Assembly: GCA_016210005.1 (NCBI GenBank)
Contig: JACQVA010000235.1
Coordinates: forward strand, 1-52,332
DNA from: Deltaproteobacteria bacterium
GTDB taxonomy: Bacteria; Desulfobacterota; Binatia; HRBIN30; JACQVA1
Direction: 5' to 3'
Length of the DNA stretch: 52,332 bases
Part shown: positions 14,601-21,565 of the stretch, piece after piece
Layout of the letters: every line of letters begins with the position of its first letter
Position numbering within the stretch: position 1 is the first letter of the stretch
Program-made: the position numbers and the translations under genes
Notes under the pieces: model-generated
Databases searched by the model: none
Seen by the model: only the letters and a program-made list of their open reading frames with translations
Told to the model about the DNA's origin: nothing

Positions 14601-15227
14601 CGGCAACTCGACGAACGCCAGCGCGCACACTTTGAGGGCTTGCCCCAGCGCTTGCAGCTGAGCATCGCTGAAGCCATGCGGCTTGTTGGCGAACAGCACC
14701 AGCACGCCGGCGCGGGCGTAACCGTGGAAGAACGGCAGGGTAGCGATGGTGAGCCGGCGCGGACTAACTTCGATCAGCGGGCGCGGTACGAACGGATTCT
14801 GGTGCGCCGCTTCAATCACGCTGATGCGGCGGTTGGTGAGGCCGCGCATCGGAATGTCCCAGCCCGGCCCGGCCACGCCGCCGCCAAGGATCTGGCAGGC
14901 CTCGTCGTTTAAGCCGGTGGCGGCCAGCAGCGCCAAGCGATCGCGCCGCTGCTCGTATGCCAGGAGCGCGACGGCGGCCGCGTTCATGGCCCGGGTTATG
15001 AATTGCGCGGCTTGCTGCGCGAACTCGTCGCGCGGCAAACGCTGGCCGTAGAGATCGAGCAGCTTCTGCCGCAGGCTGTTCAGGTTGGTCCCGACCGCGT
15101 GCAGCTGTGTCGGGGCCGGGCGCTCGCCGCCCGAGGCGGCCGGTTCGGCCACCCGCGCGGGCTCAGGCGTTGTCGCCGGCTGATCGGGTTCCGCCTTGCG
15201 GCGAGCGAGTCGCAGGCCCCACGCCAT
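11616..15227 (-). CDS. GAF - long coiled coil - two degenerate receiver domains
   Basis: A 1203-residue cytoplasmic protein. The ATG at 15227 overlaps the TGA of the upstream gene (TGATG), which decides the start. Residues about 45-200 form a GAF domain. Residues about 222-915 are an uninterrupted Ala/Glu/Gln/Arg-rich heptad coiled coil. The C-terminus carries two receiver-fold domains, at about 968-1080 and 1082-1200. The phospho-acceptor Asp appears replaced in both: AVAVNVMSGSNGW has Asn, and AIVLHLSPNS has His at the expected place. It should therefore be a scaffold controlled by protein contacts rather than phosphorylation. FrzS and AglZ of Myxococcus also join a receiver or pseudo-receiver to a long coiled coil, with the receiver at the N-terminus. 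It is convergent with murE, 27 bases away. Confidence 0.85.
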   Translation of the reverse strand: MAWGLRLARRKAEPDQPATTPEPARVAEPAASGGERPAPTQLHAVGTNLNSLRQKLLDLYGQRLPRDEFAQQAAQFITRAMNAAAVALLAYEQRRDRLALLAATGLNDEACQILGGGVAGPGWDIPMRGLTNRRISVIEAAHQNPFVPRPLIEVSPRRLTIATLPFFHGYARAGVLVLFANKPHGFSDAQLQALGQALKVCALAFVELPHSTVGSAVPSARAGSEAEAQPAPLALADRQRAAEAEELARLRAAFDESLWRHAKELAETRRAATETLEAERQRFAHVAETVAALEGERDRLASQLAATRGELASFADARTALDSQRTEARRLNDALTAATANAERTTLQLGELQRAHRELVERYDTALRQHSEQVQASAGERERDAATMASLRERLGTLEAEHTALSAAAGELRAAHEQVLGRLEAVQARAAELQQQLAASLAAHQALQAQHAELREAYEATQLGAAATEQAVTRLQQQLDEQRHVRDELSQELAQAQAAAAALHQALATAHEAGDASATSAKLSATRLAQVEKKLAQLRAEHVAALSDAEHERQRLNAELRVWSEREPTWAAQLQQLSERAEAAEAERTRLAEALARLETEQLAAAEHATGQLQALDETTRQLQAEHAQLQAQLAAAEAARAAVQGDREQLEALCAALRAEQDRGQAERNAAVNARDQQIADLHAQLGELRARYEHDAGERSSYAERLAQERDALAAARRQLEAAVAEQLARAQQLESELATTTARHATVQAEFEQNRTHHGREAELLRRQLAEVQAALGGLQRERDETTAAYAAASESAEAMQRDVEQLRAELAAAAESLAEQRAHAEVTAATWRSELTTAQAEHDAAQQRLAKREAELAALQAQIAELATSADQERADRRAELEQLAGEWENERAALHARAGELEAELERTRKEHLALAEALAVDESQPALEIERCVIPGLDDLGEPALDDTLVAEAEPVLEEEPAPATIAVVDGELGCAMVATLAAAGWNAVGCEPTEAAVTALAGKRLGAVAVNVMSGSNGWQLVRALRAHADTEGVPLLLYARASEKAGFCFGPSDCVLWPNEPQRLLDALARLAPRAKRVLAMSADIDVVAGVREQLTGAGLSAAVTLDGKQALDLLPSVRPDAIVLHLSPNSVDVFRTIAGLRSNGSAALPVVLIMDREPSNRDGNFLTGGSRTLANKATFNPTAVAEGLARVVPQ

Positions 15228-15589
15228 CAGGCCGCCCCCCGGTACGCCGCCACAACCGCGGGCCAATCGCTCGCGCCAGTGGCGTCGATGATAAGTTCCA
15301 CCTCGTCACTGCTGCTTCCCGCCAGCTCCGACCACACGAGCTGGGCCGTCAACGCGATCGATTGCCCACCAATCCAGGCGGTGAGCCGGAGCGGACGTCC
15401 CTCGTTGCTCCACAAGGCAAGTTCGGAGGGATTAAGTAACGCAGGTCGGTTCTTCGCCAGCAGGACTGCCAGACCGGAACCCGACAGCGAGGAGATCCGC
15501 AGCGGAATCGGTCCGCGGCGGCACAGATGCTCGTCATCCAAGCAAAGTTGAAGTGCCGCCGCCGCTATCGCCTGAGACTGGTTCGTCAT
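15227..15589 (-). CDS. Small PilZ-like protein with degenerate c-di-GMP motif
   Basis: A 120-residue cytoplasmic protein. The ATG at 15589 is preceded by AGGAG with 8-base spacing. An upstream in-frame start at 15631 lacks such a site. The middle (RRGPIPLRISSLSGSGLAV ... ALWSNEGRPLRL ... ALTAQLVW) follows the strand order of a PilZ barrel. The second PilZ motif, normally D-x-S-x-x-G, reads SLSGSG, so the Asp is replaced, and only a poor RxxxR-like Arg pair precedes it. Cyclic-di-GMP binding is therefore doubtful. The stop codon overlaps the start of the GAF/coiled-coil gene, indicating translational coupling and a likely physical partnership. The family call is tentative. Confidence 0.5.
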   Translation of the reverse strand: MTNQSQAIAAAALQLCLDDEHLCRRGPIPLRISSLSGSGLAVLLAKNRPALLNPSELALWSNEGRPLRLTAWIGGQSIALTAQLVWSELAGSSSDEVELIIDATGASDWPAVVAAYRGAA

Positions 15590-16216
15590 CGGGCTTACTC
15601 CTGCCCGGCATGAACCGATCGCAAGAGGCATACCAGTTGATGCTCGGGACGGTGCGCCACCAAGAGCGCCCCGCCCAGTGATGATGTTTTTGACGTTGCG
15701 CTACCGAATAGCCGAAAGCTGACGCAAATCCGCGCGTTCCCTTTCATCTGATGTGGCAAGCGGTGGACACGGCGCCGGCCGGCCGCCAATGACGAGTCGC
15801 GCCCCGACTGCCGAGCCTTTGCCGAACGGCAAACGGCCGACGGGGGGGCTAGACGCTGAGTCTGCCGGGCCGTCGGTGCCAGGGTCGTCGGCGAAGAGCT
15901 ACTGGGAATTGCGGGCGGCGAACTTCTCGCAGATCGGGTTACCCAGGCGGTCCAGCAAATCCAGGTCGATCTTGACGGCGGCAAGCTAACAATTCGTCAC
16001 GGCGATCTGAGGCTGGTGGCGCGGGAGCAACGCGACCACCTTCGCCGGCGGGAACGCCCTGCTCGCACGTTGATGTTGGCAGCGTACCGAGCGCGATGTT
16101 GACCAGCGTGGCCAGCTCGTCGACGGTGACCCGCGCGCTCGCCGCATTGCTGGTGGCTTGGTTCGGGGCGGGGAATATACAGCGGGCGATCCTTCGATGC
16201 GCGCCGACCCCGGTCG
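15590..16216. other. Intergenic region without an intact gene
   Basis: About 630 bases lie between the PilZ-like gene and the methyltransferase gene. Open frames exist on both strands, but none has a convincing start, ribosome binding site or recognisable product. The only recognisable content is the repeat-type tail fragment described at 16018-16180. A C/G-rich run occurs near 15840. Confidence 0.5.
16018..16180 (-). pseudogene. Remnant of a dockerin-like Ca-binding tail
   Basis: The minus strand encodes ARVTVDELATLVNIALG followed by TLPTSTCEQG. This is the VTVDEL-type EF-hand/dockerin-like repeat that commonly ends large secreted proteins of the kind encoded at 322-4986. The second repeat, expected directly after, has decayed, and no gene body lies upstream because the methyltransferase gene occupies that position. 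I read it as the leftover 3' end of a lost secreted-protein gene. Confidence 0.45.
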
Positions 16217-17359
16217 CTACTTCTTCGAGAACTCGTAGCTCTTGCCCGTCTCGATCAACGCGCGAAAATTCTCCGGCTTGACGTTGGGCGGCACGCTGCA
16301 GCCGCTGCCGAGGATGAAGCCGCCGTCGCCGCCGACCTTGTCGATCAGCTGCTTGCAGTAGGCGGAAACCTCCGCCGGCGTGCCCAGGGCCAGCAGTGCC
16401 GCCGGCACATCGCCGCGCAGGCACAAGTGACCGCGGAGCACTTCCTTAGCGCGCAAGATGTCGGTGACGCCGTCCAACTCCAGCACCGCCGAGCCCCGCG
16501 GCAGCCGCTTGAACTGCGCCAGGTTCTTGTCCCAGCACTGGTCGAGGTGGAAGATCGTCACGATGCCTTCAGCCCAGCACGCCTCCACCACCGCTTGCGT
16601 CGCTGGCCACCAGAAGCGCTCGCACATGGCCGGCGGATAGAAGAAGCCGCCGGCGCGTTCTTCGGTAAACAGCCACAGATCTATGCCGGAGGCCTTGATG
16701 ATACCGATCTGCTTCGCGATCAGGTCGGCCGTCATCCGCTTGATGGCCCGCTCCACCGGCACGGGGTTGTAGTAGAGGTCCTGGGTGAAGGGCACCATCG
16801 ACCGCATCAGTGAGAGCGCGAAGAACGGGTGCAGGCTGTAGCCTGCGAAGAACGGCCGCGTACCGCGCTTGCTGCACTCGGCGGCGAAGCGCTCGAAGCC
16901 CGCCACCAGGCGACTGATCGTGTCGGGCACCTCGGCCGGCGCCAGGCCGGTGATACGCCAGAGAAAGTCGTCGTAGTAGAACTGCTCGAAGCCCATCTCG
17001 GTGATCTTGTCGTAGTCTGCGGGCTGGAGCATTTCCTGCTCGTCGAGTTGGAACGGCTGATCATCCGCGAGGTCCTTGCCGGGGATGCGCATCTTGAGCG
17101 GATACACGCCGCCGGCCTGTAGCTGGGCGGGCGCGTACGCTGCCGGGTAGGGATTCTCCCAACCGCCGTACTGGTCGAAGACTTTGAACACCGCCTCCAC
17201 AACCACCTGGTTGTCGCCGGCGATCTGCGCTTGCGACAAGCCGGCGAGACCACCTGCCGGTTCCGGCAGCAGCGTCGGCAGCACCGGGACGCGGTCGGGC
17301 TGCTCCAGCCGGATCGCCGCCCACAGGCGTTCGTCGGGTGTCATGAATTCATTGGCCAC
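16217..17359 (-). CDS. UroD/MtaA-like corrinoid methyltransferase
   Basis: A 380-residue cytoplasmic TIM-barrel protein of the uroporphyrinogen decarboxylase/MtbA superfamily. It starts at GTG 17359, overlapping the upstream corrinoid-protein gene by 11 bases. Candidate zinc ligands of the methyltransferase branch are present: H271 in IFHLDQ and C354 in GSGCSVPPN, with GDVP at 316-319. Such proteins move a methyl group between a corrinoid protein and a thiol or another acceptor, or demethylate a methoxy or methylamine-type substrate. The substrate cannot be read from the sequence. True heme-pathway HemE is unlikely because of the corrinoid neighbour and the His/Cys pattern. Confidence 0.8.
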   Translation of the reverse strand: MANEFMTPDERLWAAIRLEQPDRVPVLPTLLPEPAGGLAGLSQAQIAGDNQVVVEAVFKVFDQYGGWENPYPAAYAPAQLQAGGVYPLKMRIPGKDLADDQPFQLDEQEMLQPADYDKITEMGFEQFYYDDFLWRITGLAPAEVPDTISRLVAGFERFAAECSKRGTRPFFAGYSLHPFFALSLMRSMVPFTQDLYYNPVPVERAIKRMTADLIAKQIGIIKASGIDLWLFTEERAGGFFYPPAMCERFWWPATQAVVEACWAEGIVTIFHLDQCWDKNLAQFKRLPRGSAVLELDGVTDILRAKEVLRGHLCLRGDVPAALLALGTPAEVSAYCKQLIDKVGGDGGFILGSGCSVPPNVKPENFRALIETGKSYEFSKK

Positions 17360-17981
17360 GAGTCCCCCCCAGGCAGTACCGTACCCCCGCTGTGGCGTCC
17401 GTGGTTTGGAAGTCAGCGCCGACGTAAGCTTGCACTGCCGGGGTCGTCACGCCGCCGCCGACCAGCAGCTTGAGCCGATTTCTGAGTCCGGCCTGCACCA
17501 ACAGCTCGGCTGCTTCCTTCATGCTGGGGAAGGCGGTGGTCACCAGCGTGGAGAAGCCGACGAAGTCGGGTTGGAGCGCGCGCACGCGCTCGAGCAGCAG
17601 CGCGGGCATGACGTTCACGCCTAAGTCATGCACGCTGAAGCCGCGGGCGCGCAGGAGCGTGGCGAAGATGTTCTTCCCGAGGTCATGAATATCGCCGCGC
17701 ATGGTCGCTACCACCACCGTGGCGAGCGGCTCGGCGGAGCGGGTCTGAGTCAGGTGCGGTTCGAGCACGGTTGCCGCGGTCTTGAAGATCTCGGCAGCCA
17801 ACAGCAACTCCGACAGGAAGTAGTCGCCGGCTTGAAAGCGCTCGCCGACGAGCGTCATGCCCTGGCGGCAGGCTTCGAGAATCGCCAAGGGGTCGGCGCC
17901 GCGATCGAGTTGACCCGCAACGATCCGCAGCGCGTCAGCGCGCCTCAACTCCACCACGGCGGCACTCAGCTCGTCTTCCAT
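17349..17981 (-). CDS. Corrinoid (B12-binding) methyl-carrier protein
   Basis: A 210-residue cytoplasmic protein of the MtmC/MtbC/MtaC type. Residues 1-85 are the four-helix cap domain (B12-binding 2) and residues 86-205 the Rossmann-like B12-binding domain. The lower-ligand motif D-x-H-x-x-G is present as GDIHDLGKN (96-104), with H99 expected to coordinate cobalt. The start has GAGGA 6 bases upstream. The downstream methyltransferase overlaps it by 11 bases, so the pair forms one unit. No reductive activase (RamA-like) or second methyltransferase gene occurs within the window. Confidence 0.9.
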   Translation of the reverse strand: MEDELSAAVVELRRADALRIVAGQLDRGADPLAILEACRQGMTLVGERFQAGDYFLSELLLAAEIFKTAATVLEPHLTQTRSAEPLATVVVATMRGDIHDLGKNIFATLLRARGFSVHDLGVNVMPALLLERVRALQPDFVGFSTLVTTAFPSMKEAAELLVQAGLRNRLKLLVGGGVTTPAVQAYVGADFQTTDATAGVRYCLGGTRGQ

Positions 17982-18116
17982 CTCGTGTCCTCAGCGTCGA
18001 AAGTTGCCTATCCCCGTCGTCTCGCCGAAAGCAAGCAGCTGGAGTTCTGAGCGGTATTACGCCGAGCGCGAAAGCCGCGGGCAAGCGCTGAAGCCGGAGG
18101 ACTTAACCGGCAGTGA

Positions 18117-18575
18117 TCAGGCCGGGTAGAAGCGGCTGATCGTGTCGACCACACACGCCGGCTTATCGCCGCTCTCAATCTCGACGGTGACGCGGATGGT
18201 GGCTTGCACCCCGCCCTTGACGTCTTCGACGGCGATCAGCTCGCCGCTGCCGCGAACGCGTGAGCCGACTCTCACCGGTGCCGGAAAGCGCACCTTGTCG
18301 CAGCCGTAATTGACCCCCATGCGGATGCCGCGCACCTCGACGATCTGCGGCAGCAGCATGTTCACCAGCGACAACGTAAGGTAGCCGTGGGCGATGCAGG
18401 CGCCGAACGGACCGCTCTTGGCGCGTTCGGGGTCAACGTGAATCCATTGATGATCGCCGGTAGCATCGGCGAACTGGTTGATGCGCTCTTGAGTGATCTG
18501 AAGCCACTCGCTGTGGCCGAGGTGTCGGCCGCGGGCTGCTAGCAGGTCGGCGGGCGTATTGAAGACGGTTGGCAT
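18117..18575 (-). CDS. MaoC-family hot-dog dehydratase
   Basis: A 152-residue protein of the MaoC/R-specific enoyl-CoA hydratase family. The hydratase motif is clear: DATGDHQWIHVDPERA followed by GPFGACIAHGYLTLSL, which supplies the Asp/His catalytic pair. It would hydrate trans-2-enoyl-CoA in fatty-acid or related acyl-CoA degradation. The ATG at 18575 has GGGAG at 7 bases. A GTG at 18608 overlaps the exbD stop and is the alternative start. It is the last gene of the tonB-exbB-exbD-exbD run, a position that may be accidental. Confidence 0.85.
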   Translation of the reverse strand: MPTVFNTPADLLAARGRHLGHSEWLQITQERINQFADATGDHQWIHVDPERAKSGPFGACIAHGYLTLSLVNMLLPQIVEVRGIRMGVNYGCDKVRFPAPVRVGSRVRGSGELIAVEDVKGGVQATIRVTVEIESGDKPACVVDTISRFYPA

Positions 18576-18604
18576 ATGCGTGCTCCCGGTCATGGGCCGT
18601 CGGT

Positions 18605-19075
18605 TCACGGCAGCGGCGGCGGTGCTCCGGCGGCGGTGGGCGGCGATTCCAGCGGGGTGGTGAGGGCGGCGATGGTGACCGCGCCGCCGGCGCGCATCTG
18701 ATCTAGCACCTCGACGGAAAAGCCGTAGGGGGCGTCGTTGGCGGCATCGAAAAAGATGATGTGGTCGTCACGCGCCGCGAACATCCGCCGCAGACGCGGC
18801 GCTAACTCCTCGAAAGCCACCAGCGTCCCGTTGACCGTCAGCGTCTTGTCCGCGCTCACGCGCAGTACCAGCGGTGGCTCGGGGTCCTTGGCCAGCTCCT
18901 GCTGCTCCACTTCTTGCTTTTCCTGCTTGGGCGTGTGGACCCAGAATTTCTTGGTCAGCAGCGGCGTCACCACCATGAAGATGATCAACAGCACCAGCAC
19001 GACATCGACTAACGGGGTCACGTTCATCACCGGCACGACGGGGGCTCTCTTGCCCGTCCCCACATTCATGGCCAT
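18605..19075 (-). CDS. exbD: ExbD/TolR biopolymer transport protein (second copy)
   Basis: A 156-residue inner-membrane protein with one N-terminal membrane segment (PLVDVVLVLLIIFMVV) carrying the conserved D24 of the proton path, followed by a periplasmic domain. ExbD works with ExbB to energise TonB. It lies 3 bases after the other exbD. The tail is Pro/Ala-rich. The periplasmic Lys/Glu/Gln-rich linker (KQEKQEVEQQE) differs from the first copy, suggesting a non-redundant subunit. Confidence 0.9.
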   Translation of the reverse strand: MAMNVGTGKRAPVVPVMNVTPLVDVVLVLLIIFMVVTPLLTKKFWVHTPKQEKQEVEQQELAKDPEPPLVLRVSADKTLTVNGTLVAFEELAPRLRRMFAARDDHIIFFDAANDAPYGFSVEVLDQMRAGGAVTIAALTTPLESPPTAAGAPPPLP

Positions 19076-19078
19076 GGC

Positions 19079-19591
19079 TCAGCCCCCCTGTACTTCGGGC
19101 TGTGGCGGCGGCACCGGCGCGCTTTCGCCCTGCCCGCTGCCGGGAGGAGCTGCCGGCGGCAACACCCCCGTCTTGTGTTTTTCTCCCACCAGCAGCGAGA
19201 TGCCGGGGAAGCCGATCTGCTGACAGCGGGCGAAGATGTCGCGCACGTCGCCGTACTTCAACTTGGCGTCGGCCCGCAGCACCACGCGCCGGTCGGGATC
19301 GACTTCGTGCAGCGTGATTAGGTAGCCAACCGCGCTTTCGAGGTCGTACTGGCTTTCGTCGATGTGGTACTCGCCCGCTTGTGCCACCGTGATCTTGATC
19401 GGATCAATCGCCGACTTGAGGTCGGGATCGGGGTTGAAGATGCCGGGGAGCTCCACCGGCAGGTCCTGGTCCAAGCGCGGCGCCACCACCATGAAAATGA
19501 TTAGCAACACCAGCACGATGTCGACCAGCGGGGTGACGTTCATGTCGGGCTGGACATCGCCCGCCCGCGCGCTGCCGCGTATCGGCTTCAT
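19079..19591 (-). CDS. exbD: ExbD/TolR biopolymer transport protein (first copy)
   Basis: A 170-residue inner-membrane protein: short cytoplasmic N-terminus, one membrane segment (PLVDIVLVLLIIFMVV) with D24, and a periplasmic domain ending in a Pro/Gly-rich tail. The ATG at 19591 is chosen because upstream in-frame codons run antisense-like through the end of exbB. The site GCGGGAG directly before it is close to the ATG. Together with exbB and tonB it forms the energy-coupling module for outer-membrane receptors. Confidence 0.9.
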   Translation of the reverse strand: MKPIRGSARAGDVQPDMNVTPLVDIVLVLLIIFMVVAPRLDQDLPVELPGIFNPDPDLKSAIDPIKITVAQAGEYHIDESQYDLESAVGYLITLHEVDPDRRVVLRADAKLKYGDVRDIFARCQQIGFPGISLLVGEKHKTGVLPPAAPPGSGQGESAPVPPPQPEVQGG

Positions 19592-19613
19592 GCTCCCGCC
19601 TGCGCCGGTTGTT

Positions 19614-20348
19614 CTAAGAAGCGCGCCGCCCGAGTTCTGCCCCGTCGGCGGCGCGTTTGCCTTGCTGCGACTGCAGTTCGCGTTCGGCGCGGTCCTCGAT
19701 GGTGTCGAGCAGTTCGCCGCAGGCGTTCTTGAGCAGCAACTCCTCGCGGCCGATCCGGGTTGAGAGGTAATTGAAGGCAAGCACCGCCGGGATGGCCACG
19801 GTCAGGCCGAGGGCGGTCTCGATCAGCGCTTCACTGATGCCGGCAGACACCGACGACAGGCCGCCGGAGCCGGTGGAGGCGATCCCTTGGAAGGCGGAGA
19901 TGATTCCCAAGACGGTGCCGAGCAAGCCGACGAACGGAGCGGTGGAGCCGACCGAGGCCAGCACCCCCAGGCCGCGACGCAGGTCGGCGGCGATCTCTTC
20001 CATGAAGCGCTCCATGTAACGCTGGGTCTGATCGAACGGCGTCAGCCCGGAGACATCTGCCGTCTGCTCGGCGTGCCGGTAGGTGGACAGGCCGGCGCGC
20101 ACGATGCGGGCGAGGTGGCCGCGCTTGAAGTTGTCGGCCGCGGCCACCACGGCGTCGAACCGCCCCGCGTTCATGTCCTCGGTAACCTTGGCCGAGAAGC
20201 TGCGCGAAGCCGAGCGCGAGCGCCGCAGCGTCAACAGGCGCTCGACAAACACGGTCAGCGATGCCAAACCCATCAGCAGCAGCACGCCCGCCACGATGAG
20301 CGCGGGCAGTCCCATGTGTTGCCACATTTCTGCGAAACTGAATTGCAT
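19614..20348 (-). CDS. exbB: ExbB/TolQ/MotA proton channel protein
   Basis: A 244-residue inner-membrane protein with three membrane segments (about 14-36, 130-155 and 170-195) and the family signature LASVGSTAPFVGLLGTVLGII. The segment GGLSSVSAGISEALIETALGL lines the proton path. The start is preceded by AGAGGAA at 7 bases. It lies between tonB and two exbD genes, the common tonB-exbB-exbD1-exbD2 order. No TonB-dependent receptor gene is present in the window, so the transported substrate is unknown. Confidence 0.93.
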   Translation of the reverse strand: MQFSFAEMWQHMGLPALIVAGVLLLMGLASLTVFVERLLTLRRSRSASRSFSAKVTEDMNAGRFDAVVAAADNFKRGHLARIVRAGLSTYRHAEQTADVSGLTPFDQTQRYMERFMEEIAADLRRGLGVLASVGSTAPFVGLLGTVLGIISAFQGIASTGSGGLSSVSAGISEALIETALGLTVAIPAVLAFNYLSTRIGREELLLKNACGELLDTIEDRAERELQSQQGKRAADGAELGRRAS

Positions 20349-20396
20349 AGCTCAATTCCTCTTGTCGTGCTGGGCGCCTTTGCCGGCGCCGGTTGG

Positions 20397-21149
20397 TTAG
20401 GACAGTCTGAAACCGACCTTGATGATGCGATAGATGCTGATGGCCCGGCCGTTGTGCCGAGCCGGCTGGTAGCGCCACGTCTTGACCGTGTCCACCGCGG
20501 CGGTAAGGAACGGTTCTTCTCCTTCCATCACCTCGACTGAGGCCACGCGGCCTTCGGCGGTGATGACGATCTTGAGCGTCACGCTGCCGGTCTTGCCGGC
20601 GTGCTTGGCCGCTTTCGGGTACGGCGGTTGCGCGTTGGACTTCGACGGCACCGGAGCCACCGCGCCCTCGGGCAGCGCCACCGGACCGCTCTGCCCGCCC
20701 GTGCGGTAGCCGCCTTCGAGGCCGGCGGGGTCACCCTCGCCCTCTCCGTACACCGCGATGCCTTTGTCCAGACTGGGGTCGGCTTCCTTCGGCGCCTCTA
20801 GCGGCATCTCCTTGGGAGCGACCAGCTCCTTTGGCGGCGGTGGCTTGTCGAGCTTGCGCACCTTCATGTCTTTGGGCACCACCGGTGGCGGCGGCGGGGC
20901 CGGCTTCACTTCCACGGGCTCGGGCGGTGGCGGAGGTGGCGGCGGCGGCTCCGGCTTGACCACCTTTTCCACGAAGGTCACGTCCACCGGCTTCTCCTTC
21001 ACCAACTGCTTGGTGCCGGCGCCCACAGCCACCAACAGCAGCCCGATCCCGACGTAGAGCACGGACGACGCCAACACCGCTGTCCACCATTGTCGCGGTT
21101 CCCGCTCTTCGGCGCCGTAATGGCCAAACACTGAGGCCGCTTGGCTCAT
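20397..21149 (-). CDS. tonB: TonB energy transducer
   Basis: A 250-residue protein with an N-terminal membrane anchor (about 25-47), a rigid Pro/Glu then Pro/Lys-rich periplasmic spacer (PEPPPPPPPPPEPVEVKP), and a C-terminal TonB domain (about 165-250) with YPKAAKHAGKTGSVTLKI and VDTVKTWRYQPARHNGR. It carries proton-motive energy from ExbB/ExbD to outer-membrane receptors. The ATG at 21149 is chosen over an open-frame start at 21236 because it places the membrane anchor properly. First gene of the operon. Confidence 0.92.
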   Translation of the reverse strand: MSQAASVFGHYGAEEREPRQWWTAVLASSVLYVGIGLLLVAVGAGTKQLVKEKPVDVTFVEKVVKPEPPPPPPPPPEPVEVKPAPPPPPVVPKDMKVRKLDKPPPPKELVAPKEMPLEAPKEADPSLDKGIAVYGEGEGDPAGLEGGYRTGGQSGPVALPEGAVAPVPSKSNAQPPYPKAAKHAGKTGSVTLKIVITAEGRVASVEVMEGEEPFLTAAVDTVKTWRYQPARHNGRAISIYRIIKVGFRLS

Positions 21150-21565
21150 GGTCGTCTCATCCCGTTGCTGCTGGCCCGCGCCGGGGCCGAGGTATGCCTC
21201 ACTAGCGAATCCTCCGGTGTGCCCGACAAGCAACACCGTCCTTAATCCGAGTTATTACTACCATTCATCCGCCACCCACTCCACCCCGAACCTCGCACCC
21301 GCGCCTCTTCTCCGGCATCGCCAGCCACACGCTGGCGCTTGGCGGCGCCACGGTGGCACTCTGAGCCCTTGGCGCCACCGCTTTGCGTAGCCGGCCCCGC
21401 CGGTGGCCGACCCATTACTAGAAAAACGAACATCTGTTAACATGCCGGCGGCGATGAAGCGAAACCACCGAGGGGCGGTCGAACGCCAAGAGGCATGGTC
21501 TCGCTCGAGGTTCGGCCAGCCGACTTGGATTGGTCTAACAAGCGTTTAATTTGGGGAGGGCGTTC
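21150..21565. other. Divergent intergenic region between tonB and a CoA-transferase gene
   Basis: 416 bases with no convincing gene. It contains two TAAC-N4-GTT-type half-palindromes (separate entry) and a strong ribosome binding site GGGGAGGG at 21553-21560, five bases before the CoA-transferase ATG. No clear terminator was seen. Confidence 0.6.
21428..21547 (+). promoter_or_regulatory. Two candidate operator sites of the form (T/G)AAC-N4-GTT(A/T)
   Basis: GAACATCTGTTA lies at 21428-21439 and TAACAAGCGTTT at 21536-21547, the second ending six bases before the ribosome binding site of the CoA-transferase gene. A complete palindrome of the same form, TAACGTTTGTTA, lies upstream of acxA at 42106-42117. 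Spacing and symmetry suit a TetR-type dimer, but the sites are short and the link is inference. Confidence 0.35.

Noticed and set aside
16217-17359. Heme-pathway uroporphyrinogen decarboxylase (hemE)
   Set aside because: It overlaps a corrinoid protein gene and carries the His/Cys pattern of corrinoid methyltransferases; the heme enzyme does not need such a partner.
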